Shown here in pieces: positions 51,358-60,075 of a stretch of 64,000 nt of DNA. Under the pieces are notes generated by a model. The model saw nothing but the letters and a program-made list of their open reading frames with translations, ran no database searches and was not told the DNA's origin. The translations under genes and the position numbers were made by a program. The DNA is from Nannocystis exedens (GTDB lineage: Bacteria > Myxococcota_A > Polyangia > Nannocystales > Nannocystaceae): assembly GCF_002343915.1 (NCBI RefSeq), contig NZ_NETK01000001.1, positions 5,346,001 to 5,410,000 on the forward strand, in the 5' to 3' direction. How positions within the stretch are numbered: position 1 is the stretch's first letter; each line of letters opens with the position of its first letter.

Positions 51358-54300
51358 ATGATCGCCGTGAGAGGCTACGCGCTCCGCGACAAGATCGAGG
51401 AAACGACGACCTTCAGCACCTACCGCGCGAGCCGCGAAGACGACGGCGCGCCGGTGTTGCTGAAGGTCCTGCGCGCGGAGGGCTCGACCGGCGCCGAGGT
51501 CGCGCGCTTCAAGCATCAGTACGAGCGGATCGCGCGCCTCGCCTCGCCGCGGCTCGTCACGGTGCATGGCGTCGAGGAGCTCGCCGGCGCCCTGATCGTC
51601 GTCACCGAAGACTTCCCGGGCCGCGAGCTCGCGGCGATCCTCGCCGCGTGTCCGTCCCACCGCATGCGCCTCGACGAGGCGCTCGCCCTCGCGGTCGCGC
51701 TCGCCGAGGGCCTCGCTGCGGTGCACGCGGCGGGGCTCATGCACGGCGATCTGCGGCCGCACAACGTGCTGATCGGGGCGGGCGGCGCGATCAAGATCAC
51801 GGGCTTCGGCGTCGACGCCGAGCTGACCCGCGCGCACGAGCAGCTGTACGCGCCGGCGGTGCTCGCCGACGTGCTGCCGTACGTCTCCCCCGAGCAGACC
51901 GGCCGCATGAACCGCGGCGTCGACTACCGGGCCGACTTCTACGCGCTCGGCGTCGTCCTGTATCAGGCGCTCACGGGCCGGCGGCCGTTCGCGGCGGGCG
52001 ACCCGATGGAGCTCATCCACGCGCACCTCGCCCTCGCGCCCGTGCCGCCGCTCCGCGTCGATCCGACGCTCCCCGAAGCCGTCTCCGGCGTCGTGCTCAA
52101 GCTGCTGGCGAAGAACGCCGAGGACCGCTACCAGAGCGCCGAGGGCCTGCTCGCGGACCTCGAGCGCTGCCGCGAGGAGCTGCGCGTCACGGGGACCATC
52201 GCGCCCTTCGTCGCCGGCGAGCGCGATCGCCAGGATCTGTTCCGGATCCACCAGAAGCTCTACGGCCGCGAGCACGACGTCGCGGCGCTCACCGCCGCGT
52301 TCGAGCGCGCGCTCGAGGGCAGCCGCGAGATCGTCCTCGTCTCCGGCTACTCGGGGATCGGCAAGTCCTCCCTCGTGCACGAGATCTTGAAGCCGCTCGC
52401 GCGGCAGAAGGGCTACTTCACCAGCGGCAAGTGCGACCAGTACAACCGGGACGCGCCCTACAGCGCGGTGATCCAGGCGTTCGACGGCCTGGTGCGGCAG
52501 ATCCTCAGCGAGAGCGAGGCGCGCATCCTCGGCTGGCGGAGCGCCATCGCCGAGGCGCTCGGGACGAACGCGCAGGTCGTCTGCGACGTCATTCCGTCGC
52601 TCACGCACGTGATCGGCGCCCAGCCGCCCGTCCCGGCGCTCGGCCCGATCGAGGCGCAGAACCGCCTGAACCGCGCCTTCCTGCAGTTCGTCTCGGTGTT
52701 CGCCCGCGGTGCCCATCCGCTGGTCCTGTTCCTCGACGATCTGCAGTGGATCGACCCCGCGAGCCTCGGCCTGCTCCGCGTGCTGCTCACCGACGACTCG
52801 CTCGAGGCGCTGTTCTTCTGCGGCGCCTACCGCGACAACGAGGTGTCGCCCGGGCACCCGTTCCTCCTGACCATCGAGGAGGCCGAGCTCGTCGTCCACG
52901 ACATCGTCCTCGCCCCACTCGCGCGCCCGCACCTGCTCGAGATGCTCGCGGACAGCCTGGGGCGCGACGACTGCGGGCCGCTCGCCGACGCGGTGCAGAC
53001 GAAGACCGGCGGCAACCCGTTCTTCGTCAAGCAGTTCGTGCGGTCGCTGTACGACCACGGCGTGCTGGCGTACACGCCCGGCGCGGGCTGGTCCTGGGAC
53101 CTCGCGGCGATCGACGCGCTCGGCTACACCGACAACGTGGTCGACCTCATGGTGCGGACCATCGCGCGCCTGCCCCCTTCGACCGTGAAGGCGCTCCAGC
53201 TGGCCGCGGCGATCGGCAACCGGTTCGACCTCGACGTGCTCGCCGCGGTCAGCGAGTGCTCGCCGGAGGACGCGTACGCCCGCCTCGATCCGGCCGTGCG
53301 CGAGGGGCTCGTGATCGCCGGGCGCGACGGCTACCGCTTCGCCCACGACAAGGTCCAGGAGAGCGCGTACGCGATGATCCCGGCGGCGGACCGGCCCGCG
53401 TTCCACCTCCGGATCGGCCGCCTGCTCGCGGGCAAGCTCGACCTCGAGGACAGCCAGAGCCTGTTCGACGTCGTCGGCCACCTGAACAGCGCCGGCGACC
53501 TCGTGTCGGACCCGGAGGAGCGCCTGTGCGTCGCCCGCATGAGCCTCGACGCCGCGGTCCGGGCCGAGGAGTCGGCGGCCTTCGGCGCCGCGCTCCGCTA
53601 CCTGCAGTCGGGCCTGCAGCGCCTGCCGGCCGACGCCTGGACGTCGCAGTATTCGCTCCGCCTCGAGTACGCGAAGCGGACCGCGCTCATGCTGGCGCTG
53701 TGCGGCCGGCACGACGACGCGCTCGCGCTCCTCTCCGACTGCCTGCAGCGGGCCGCGAGCCGGCTCGATCGCACCGAGGTGCTGCGGCTCAAGATGAACG
53801 TGCAGGTGCTCAAGAACGACCTGCCCGCCGCGCTCGAGGAGGGGCTCGCGGCCCTGCGCCCGCTCGGGCTCGACCTGCCGCTCTTCCCCGACCAGGCCAT
53901 GCTCGACGCCCAGATCGGCGCGACGATGGCGCTGCTGCGCGAGCGGACGCTGGCGGCGCTGCCGGGCCTGCCGCCGCTCGAGGACCCGGAGATCTGCGTC
54001 ATGCAGGACGTGCTGCAGGAGCTGTTCGTCCCCTGCTACTTCCTGGCCTCGCTCAACTTCGGCATCACCGTCGCCAAGATCCTCGAGAACACGCTGCGCC
54101 ACGGGCTGTCGAAGACCGCGATCTACGGCTGCGTGCACTTCGGGATGTTCTTGTGCGCCCGGGGGGACATCGAGCTCGGCTATCGCCTCGGACGGATCGC
54201 CGCGGAGCTCGCCGAGCGGTACCCCGACAAGAAGTCCGAGCCGGTGCTCTGCAACATGTGGGGGGCCTTCATTCAGCACTGGAAGGAGGGCTACGCCGCC

Positions 54301-57297
54301 TGCAGAGCGCCGCTGCGTTTCGGCATGCACGCCGGGCTCGAGACCGGCCAATACATCTGGGCGTTCTACAACGCCGCCAACCTGATCACCAACAGCCTCC
54401 TGCGCGGCCTCCCGCTCGCCGACCTCCTCGCCGAGGCGCAGAGCTGCCAGCCGATCCACAAGCTCGACAAGTTCAACGCCATCACCTGGGCGGTCGGCGC
54501 GGTCGGACAGCTCGCGCACCAGCTCTCGGTCGAGACGGCGCGCCCGACCGCGCTCAAGGGCGAGTGGGTCGACATCGACGAGGTCGTGGCCGAGGCGCGC
54601 CGGATCGACAACCAGGCCTCGCTCTTCTTCGCCCACTTCTACGTCGTGCTCCTCGGCGTCTTCCAGGGCGCGTTCGCCGAGGCGGCCCGCGTCGCGCTCA
54701 CGCTCGACGTCGACATCCCGGCGGTGGCGGCCTGGCTCGGCAACCCCGCGTTCCATTGCTACGCCGGCGTCGCGCTCACCCGGGCGGCGGACCTGGCCCC
54801 GCCGGACGAGCGCGCGCGCTTCCTCGCCCGCGCGCAGCTGTTCGCCGAGAAGCTCGCGCGCTGGGCGGACCTGTGCCCGGAGAACCTGGCCCACCGCAGC
54901 GCCCTGCTCGGCGCGGAGCTCGAGCGGGCGCGGGGCGACGCGCGCGCCGCAGAGGAGCGCTACGACGAGGCGATCGCGCTCGCCCAGCGCGGCGGCTACC
55001 TCCACGACGAGGCCCTCGCCAACGAGCTCGCCGGCCTCTGCTTCCTCGCGCGCGGCAAGACCACCGTCGCGCGCGCCTACCTCACCGAGGCGCACCGGGC
55101 CTACGGCCGCTGGGGCGCGACCGAGGCGATGCGGCGCCTCGAGCGCTCGCACCCCGAGCTCGTCCCCGCCGAGGTCCTCGCCGCGCCCGGCGGCGCCGCG
55201 CTCGACATCGCCTCGGTGCTCAAGGCCTCCCAGGCGATCTCCGGCGAGATCGTCCTCGACCGCCTGCTCGACGCGCTGATGCGGATCCTGGTCGAGAACG
55301 CCGGCGCGCGGCGCGGCGTGCTGCTGCTGCTGCGCGACGGACGGCTCGTCGTCGAGGCCGAGCACCGCACCGGCGAAGCGGCCGTCCACGTGCTCGGCGC
55401 GGCGCCGCTCGAGAGCCGCTCGGACCTGCCGCGCAGCGTCATCACCTACGTCGCGCGGACCCGCGAGCCCGTCCTCCTCGACGACCGCGCGAGCGACGGG
55501 CCGTTCGGCGGCGATCCCCGCTTCGTCGGCGCCGCCCCGTGCTCCTCGCTCGCCGCCCCCATCGTCTACAAGGGGCGCCTCGCCGGCATCGTCTACCTCG
55601 AGAACGACCTCACCCGCTCGGCCTTCACCCCCGACCGGGTCGAGCTCATCCGTCTGCTCTCGGCCCAGGCGGCGATCTCCATCGAAAACGCCCGCCTCTA
55701 CGCCGACCTGCAGCAGGAGAACGCCGAGCGCCGGCGGGCGGAGGCGTTCTTGCGCGAAAATCAGGCGCTGCTGCAAGCCATCGTCGACAACACGACCGCC
55801 GTCGTGTTCGCCAAGGACTTCGCGGGCCGCTACATGCTCGTCAACCGCGGGTTCGAGGAGCTGTTCCACATCAGCCGGCGGGAGGTGCTCGGCAAGACCG
55901 ACCACGAGCTGTTCCCGCGCGACCAGGCCGACGGCTACCGCGCCAACGACCTGCTGGTGCTCGCGCAGGATCGACTGATGGAGGTCGAGGAGGTCGCGCC
56001 CCAGAGCGACGGCACGCGCACGTACCTGTCCCTCAAGTTCCCGCTCCGCGATCCCGCCGGCCACCCCGACGGCGTGTGCGGCATCTCGACCGACGTCACC
56101 GCCCGCAAGCGCGCAGAGGAGGTGCTGCGCCGCTCCCACTCGCTCCTCGAGGCGACGCTCGAATCGACGGCCGACGGCATCCTCGTCGTCGACCGCGCGC
56201 AGCGCGTCATCCGCTACAACCGCAGGTTCGTGGAGATGTGGCGCGTCCCCGCCGAGGTCCTCGCCGAGGAGTCCGATGAGGCGTTTCGGACCTACGTCTG
56301 CGACCAGCTCCGCGAACCCGAGGCCTTCCTGCGCGGGATCGAGGCCCTCTACGCCGCGCCCGAGGAGAGCAACGTGAGCACCATCGAGTTCACGGACGGG
56401 CGGGTCTTCGAGCGCTATTCGCAGCCGCAGCGCCTCGGCGAGCGCGTGGTCGGGCGGGTCTGGAGCTTCCGCGACGTCAGCGCGCGCGTGCACGCCGAGC
56501 AGCAGCGCGATCAACTCCTCATGGACGAGCGGCGGGCCCGCGCCGCGGCAGAGGAGGCCGTCCGCCAGCGCGACGACTTCCTCTCGATCGCCTCGCACGA
56601 GCTCCGCACCCCGCTCACCAGCTTGCAGCTCGCCATTCAATCGCTGGAGAAGCGGCTCTCGCGGGGCATGGACGTCGAGCGCGTGCGGGCCGCGGTCGCC
56701 CTCTCCAGCCGCCAGGTCCAGCGCCTCGCCGACCTCGTCGACATGCTCCTCGACGTCTCGCGGATCCAGGCGGGGCAGCTCGACCTGAACCGGGCGCCCG
56801 TCGATCTGCGCGAGCTCGTCACCCAGGCCGTCACCCAGTTCGACGACCAGTTCGCGCGGTCGGGCAGCACGCTCGCCTTGCGCGCGGACAAGCCGGTCAT
56901 CGGTCAGTGGGACCCGTACCGCCTGGAGCAGGTCGTCACCAACCTCGTCGCCAACGCGATCAAGTTCGGCGAGCACGCGCCGATCGAGATCGCCGTCACC
57001 GCGGAAGCCGGGGTCGCGCGGCTCTCGGTGACGGACCACGGGATCGGGATCCCCGCCGAGGTGCAGTCGCAGCTGTTCGAGCGCTTCCGTCGCGGCGTCT
57101 CGTCGCGGAACTACGGCGGGCTCGGGCTCGGCCTCTACATCACTCGCACCATCGTCGAGGCGCACGGCGGGCGGATCCGCCTGTCGAGCGAGGTCGACCG
57201 GGGCTCGACCTTCTGCGTCGAGCTGCCGCTCTCGGTCGAGAGCGCGGGGGCCGGCAACGCCTCGTCTCCGCCCGTCCCGAGCCCGGCATCCCCGTAG
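51358..57297 (+). CDS. Hybrid kinase-like / AAA ATPase / GAF-PAS sensor histidine kinase
   Basis: A 1979-residue protein starting at ATG 51358. The order is as follows. A protein-kinase fold (about 5-275) has H-G-D-L-R-P-H-N (129-136) but G-F-G (149-151) in place of D-F-G, so it lacks the metal-binding Asp and is probably a pseudokinase. An AAA ATPase has Walker A G-Y-S-G-I-G-K-S-S (330-338) and L-F-L-D-D as Walker B. A long helical TPR-like region follows. GAF is about 1287-1444, and two PAS domains are about 1462-1585 and 1595-1715. HisKA has S-H-E-L-R-T-P-L-T with phosphorylated His1747. HATPase has N-L-V-A-N-A-I-K-F-G (about 1862) and G-L-G-L-G-L-Y-I-T (about 1921). It is a cytoplasmic signal integrator with no receiver domain; no response regulator gene is adjacent. 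Confidence 0.93.
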   Translation: MIAVRGYALRDKIEETTTFSTYRASREDDGAPVLLKVLRAEGSTGAEVARFKHQYERIARLASPRLVTVHGVEELAGALIVVTEDFPGRELAAILAACPSHRMRLDEALALAVALAEGLAAVHAAGLMHGDLRPHNVLIGAGGAIKITGFGVDAELTRAHEQLYAPAVLADVLPYVSPEQTGRMNRGVDYRADFYALGVVLYQALTGRRPFAAGDPMELIHAHLALAPVPPLRVDPTLPEAVSGVVLKLLAKNAEDRYQSAEGLLADLERCREELRVTGTIAPFVAGERDRQDLFRIHQKLYGREHDVAALTAAFERALEGSREIVLVSGYSGIGKSSLVHEILKPLARQKGYFTSGKCDQYNRDAPYSAVIQAFDGLVRQILSESEARILGWRSAIAEALGTNAQVVCDVIPSLTHVIGAQPPVPALGPIEAQNRLNRAFLQFVSVFARGAHPLVLFLDDLQWIDPASLGLLRVLLTDDSLEALFFCGAYRDNEVSPGHPFLLTIEEAELVVHDIVLAPLARPHLLEMLADSLGRDDCGPLADAVQTKTGGNPFFVKQFVRSLYDHGVLAYTPGAGWSWDLAAIDALGYTDNVVDLMVRTIARLPPSTVKALQLAAAIGNRFDLDVLAAVSECSPEDAYARLDPAVREGLVIAGRDGYRFAHDKVQESAYAMIPAADRPAFHLRIGRLLAGKLDLEDSQSLFDVVGHLNSAGDLVSDPEERLCVARMSLDAAVRAEESAAFGAALRYLQSGLQRLPADAWTSQYSLRLEYAKRTALMLALCGRHDDALALLSDCLQRAASRLDRTEVLRLKMNVQVLKNDLPAALEEGLAALRPLGLDLPLFPDQAMLDAQIGATMALLRERTLAALPGLPPLEDPEICVMQDVLQELFVPCYFLASLNFGITVAKILENTLRHGLSKTAIYGCVHFGMFLCARGDIELGYRLGRIAAELAERYPDKKSEPVLCNMWGAFIQHWKEGYAACRAPLRFGMHAGLETGQYIWAFYNAANLITNSLLRGLPLADLLAEAQSCQPIHKLDKFNAITWAVGAVGQLAHQLSVETARPTALKGEWVDIDEVVAEARRIDNQASLFFAHFYVVLLGVFQGAFAEAARVALTLDVDIPAVAAWLGNPAFHCYAGVALTRAADLAPPDERARFLARAQLFAEKLARWADLCPENLAHRSALLGAELERARGDARAAEERYDEAIALAQRGGYLHDEALANELAGLCFLARGKTTVARAYLTEAHRAYGRWGATEAMRRLERSHPELVPAEVLAAPGGAALDIASVLKASQAISGEIVLDRLLDALMRILVENAGARRGVLLLLRDGRLVVEAEHRTGEAAVHVLGAAPLESRSDLPRSVITYVARTREPVLLDDRASDGPFGGDPRFVGAAPCSSLAAPIVYKGRLAGIVYLENDLTRSAFTPDRVELIRLLSAQAAISIENARLYADLQQENAERRRAEAFLRENQALLQAIVDNTTAVVFAKDFAGRYMLVNRGFEELFHISRREVLGKTDHELFPRDQADGYRANDLLVLAQDRLMEVEEVAPQSDGTRTYLSLKFPLRDPAGHPDGVCGISTDVTARKRAEEVLRRSHSLLEATLESTADGILVVDRAQRVIRYNRRFVEMWRVPAEVLAEESDEAFRTYVCDQLREPEAFLRGIEALYAAPEESNVSTIEFTDGRVFERYSQPQRLGERVVGRVWSFRDVSARVHAEQQRDQLLMDERRARAAAEEAVRQRDDFLSIASHELRTPLTSLQLAIQSLEKRLSRGMDVERVRAAVALSSRQVQRLADLVDMLLDVSRIQAGQLDLNRAPVDLRELVTQAVTQFDDQFARSGSTLALRADKPVIGQWDPYRLEQVVTNLVANAIKFGEHAPIEIAVTAEAGVARLSVTDHGIGIPAEVQSQLFERFRRGVSSRNYGGLGLGLYITRTIVEAHGGRIRLSSEVDRGSTFCVELPLSVESAGAGNASSPPVPSPASP

Positions 57298-57310
57298 TAG
57301 AGTGGACGGC

Positions 57311-58762
57311 ATGTCTGCCTGGCTTCGATCCCGTGTCCTGCTCGCCGTCCTGACCGGAGCGGCCTGCGGCCCCGGCAAGGCCGCCACCGACGGCCCCGAC
57401 ACCGATCCCTCCTCCACCACGAGCGACCCTGGCGCGACCACGACGACGGCGAATCCCACCACCACCGGGCTGCCGACCACGAGCACCGGCGATCCGACGG
57501 ATAGCGGCACCACGGGCGCCGACGTCGACCCCTGTGACGGCGAGTGGGAGCTCCCGGCCGCCGTGGTCGCCGACCTGAACCTCAACGTGGCCGGCGCGGC
57601 GCCGTCCGAGGTCTTCGACCCCGGCGTCGTCTATCCCGACGGCACCCCCGCCGCGTGCATCCGCTGGGACGGCGACAGGCTCGGCGGCGTGCGCCTCGCG
57701 TTCGGTCCCGCGGTCGGCGACGGCCCCGAGAGCCTGCTCGAGGTCGTCGTCAGCGACGGCGAGCGCATCTACGGCACGAGCAGCTGGCCGCCCGAGCCGG
57801 GCGTCTACGACGGCGTCGACGTCCTCTACACATTCACGTCTGCCCCCGGCCAGGCGCAGACCTTCGACTATGTGCAGAGCCAGGGCATCGGCGAGCTGGA
57901 CGCGCGGTGGGTCGGCAGGGCGCCCGGCGAGCACATCACGTTCCAGGCCAAGCTCACCATGCCCAATGACGGCGCGGGCGCCGACGTCGGCTTTCAGATC
58001 GACGCCGTCATCGCCCCGGCCATGGCGCCCTCCGTCGATTTCTGCGAGACCCTCGACGACCCGACCAAGTGCAGCCTCGCCGGCTGCGCGCTGTGGGTGC
58101 ACGCCGAGGTCGTCGACGATCCGGCCCTGTGCACCCTGTCGCCCGCCGGTTATTGCGCGGCCGACGTCGCCGCCACCGATCCGGAGTACGACAGCGCCTT
58201 CTTCGCCGTCGTCGACGGCGCTCTGCACATTGCCCGGTCCGGCAGCGAGGGCTGCGGGTCCTTCGGCACCGAGCACCCGTCGCACTGGACCGAGTGCGGC
58301 GCCCCCGGCTCGCCGCCCGAGTGCGCCTGCGTGTGCGCCGGCGGCGTCTGCCCCGGCGATGCCGCCCTCGACCTGATGGAGGGCTGCGGGTTGCCGCAGC
58401 CGTGCCCCGACCTCGACGGCGGCTTCGAGTGGGATCCCGCCGACGATTGCATCTTCGAGGCCGTCCTCGCCGACGCCCCCGCCGTCCTCCGCACCCACAC
58501 CAACCTCGGTGATCCCGACCTGGACGACCGCGTCTATCTCCGCGGCGACGGTACCGCCACCTGGCTCCGCGGTGAATGCGATGTCTCCTGCCTCGGCTCG
58601 TGCGACGATCGCAATTGGGGGGTCGCCAAAAGCTGCGCCCTGCGAGAGCCGGCCTTCTTCACCGAGTGCGCCGCTGCCGTCGATCAGGGGCAACTGGCGG
58701 AATGCCATGATGCGGCCAATTGGTTCACCGGCTGCGCGGCGGCGGTCCCCGTCTGTCCATAG
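57311..58762 (+). CDS. Lipoprotein, CGPGK type, large Cys-rich
   Basis: A 483-residue protein from ATG 57311 (a GTG three codons upstream is possible). The signal ends V-L-T-G-A-A-C-G-P-G-K, the same five residues after cleavage as in two other genes of the window. A 60-residue Thr/Ser/Pro linker follows, then a beta-rich domain (A-D-L-N-L-N-V-A-G-A-A-P-S) and a region with more than 20 Cys (E-C-A-C-V-C-A-G-G-V-C and similar). It should be surface-exposed and disulfide-rich. It follows the hybrid kinase gene by 13 bases after its stop, so it may be in the same transcript, though a functional link is not evident. Confidence 0.82.
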   Translation: MSAWLRSRVLLAVLTGAACGPGKAATDGPDTDPSSTTSDPGATTTTANPTTTGLPTTSTGDPTDSGTTGADVDPCDGEWELPAAVVADLNLNVAGAAPSEVFDPGVVYPDGTPAACIRWDGDRLGGVRLAFGPAVGDGPESLLEVVVSDGERIYGTSSWPPEPGVYDGVDVLYTFTSAPGQAQTFDYVQSQGIGELDARWVGRAPGEHITFQAKLTMPNDGAGADVGFQIDAVIAPAMAPSVDFCETLDDPTKCSLAGCALWVHAEVVDDPALCTLSPAGYCAADVAATDPEYDSAFFAVVDGALHIARSGSEGCGSFGTEHPSHWTECGAPGSPPECACVCAGGVCPGDAALDLMEGCGLPQPCPDLDGGFEWDPADDCIFEAVLADAPAVLRTHTNLGDPDLDDRVYLRGDGTATWLRGECDVSCLGSCDDRNWGVAKSCALREPAFFTECAAAVDQGQLAECHDAANWFTGCAAAVPVCP

Positions 58763-58795
58763 CGTCGTGGCTCGGTCCGCGCCGCGGCGTGAGGC

Positions 58796-59968
58796 TCACA
58801 GGCAGCCGCTGCAGAGCTGCACCTTGCCGCGCAGCTCCTCCTTCGGCGGCTCGCCCGGGGTCCACGGCGCGCCGGGTTCGGCGTAGGGGATGAGGGTGCA
58901 GCCGCCGCTGACGGCGGAGAAGTTGAAGCCGGCGCCGTGCGGGGCGGCCTCGCTCGGATAGTTGAACTCGGCGGTCGGCGCGAACGGGTCGGTGTCGTCG
59001 AGGATGCAGCGCGGGGCCTCGCAGTCGCCGAGCTGCGGCAGGCACTGCGGCTGCTTCATCGGCGCGATGTTCTGCAGGGTGGCGTTCAGCCACACGCCCG
59101 TCGGCACGTCGACGGTGATGTCGGCGGCCCACGGCTCCGGGGCGGTGATCACGAGCTGGCCGAAGTTGTCGACGCCGCACGGACATTCGGGGGACCAGGC
59201 CTCGCGGCCGCTGCCGTCGGGGAAGCCCTCGCAGGCCGCGACGCTGGCCGGCGGACAGGCGGGGGCCGGCGAGAGGTCGCGACACATCCGGACCCTGGCC
59301 CTCCCGGCCTGGAGCTCGATCTCCCCGCCGCTGCACAGGTCGAGGACGGTGACGTCGCTGCGGCGCGGCCAGGCGTCCTCGGCGGTGTTGTCCTCGGTGG
59401 TGACGAACAGCTCGCCGCGATACCCTCGCGGCAGGTGGACGCGGATGTCCATGCCGGTGCGGAGCGGCTGCGTCTGGCCGTCGTAATAGGCGTAGATCGC
59501 ACAGTTGTGCTTCCAGGCGCCCTTGGTGCAATCGTTCTCGGCCGGGGGTCGGGGCACGGGGTTGCCGGCGAGGACGAATGCCCACAGCGACAGCCGCTCG
59601 AGCACCTCGGTCTCGAGGGCGTCGCCGAACACGTACTTGCGGGTCTCGATGGTGATGGTCTCCTCGTCGTGATCGAGGAGGACCTCGACGACGCCGCGGT
59701 TGGCGAAGTTACCGTCATACTCCTTGCGGCCGACGGTGAGCGTGCGGATGTCGGCGAGCGGGAACGGCAAGGCGTCGACGGCGACCTCCCACGGCCCCTC
59801 GCGCGGGCCGATCTCCTCCGGCGGCAGGGTGCTGGAGGCCGAGGTCTCGCCAGCGGTGGTGCCGTCGTCGGTCTCGCCGGAGGTCGTGCCGCCGCCGGGG
59901 CGACAGCCGCCGAGGACGAGGCCGCCGAGCAAAGCCACGAGGGCGCCACACGAATGGAGGGTCGGCAT
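58796..59968 (-). CDS. Lipoprotein with Cys pairs, unknown function
   Basis: A 390-residue protein from ATG 59968. The signal ends G-G-L-V-L-G-G-C (lipid Cys22), followed by a Gly/Thr/Ser linker (about 23-50). The mature domain has long beta strands (E-E-T-I-T-I-E-T-R-K-Y-V-F-G, G-E-L-F-V-T-T-E-D-N-T-A-E-D-A-W) and scattered Cys pairs, the last being C-S-G-C-L at the C-terminus. I do not recognise the family; a putative adhesin-like DUF4097 fold (V-T-T-E-D-N, I-E-L-Q-A-G-R-A-R-V) is possible. It is divergent from the lipoprotein at 60076 across a 107-base gap. Confidence 0.75.
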   Translation of the reverse strand: MPTLHSCGALVALLGGLVLGGCRPGGGTTSGETDDGTTAGETSASSTLPPEEIGPREGPWEVAVDALPFPLADIRTLTVGRKEYDGNFANRGVVEVLLDHDEETITIETRKYVFGDALETEVLERLSLWAFVLAGNPVPRPPAENDCTKGAWKHNCAIYAYYDGQTQPLRTGMDIRVHLPRGYRGELFVTTEDNTAEDAWPRRSDVTVLDLCSGGEIELQAGRARVRMCRDLSPAPACPPASVAACEGFPDGSGREAWSPECPCGVDNFGQLVITAPEPWAADITVDVPTGVWLNATLQNIAPMKQPQCLPQLGDCEAPRCILDDTDPFAPTAEFNYPSEAAPHGAGFNFSAVSGGCTLIPYAEPGAPWTPGEPPKEELRGKVQLCSGCL

Positions 59969-60075
59969 GTTTATCGGTTAGCACGCGCTGCGCGGGGTCG
60001 AATGCGCGCGCCGAGCGCGGACCGATCGCCAATCGTGCGAGTTCGAGCGGGCCCGAGCTGCATAACTCGTATGGT

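Noticed and set aside
50815-57585. A 2256-codon open frame on the minus strand, opposite the hybrid kinase
   Set aside because: It mirrors the kinase gene codon by codon, reads as Arg/Glu/Val/Leu-rich noise, and arises because third positions of the real gene are almost always G or C.
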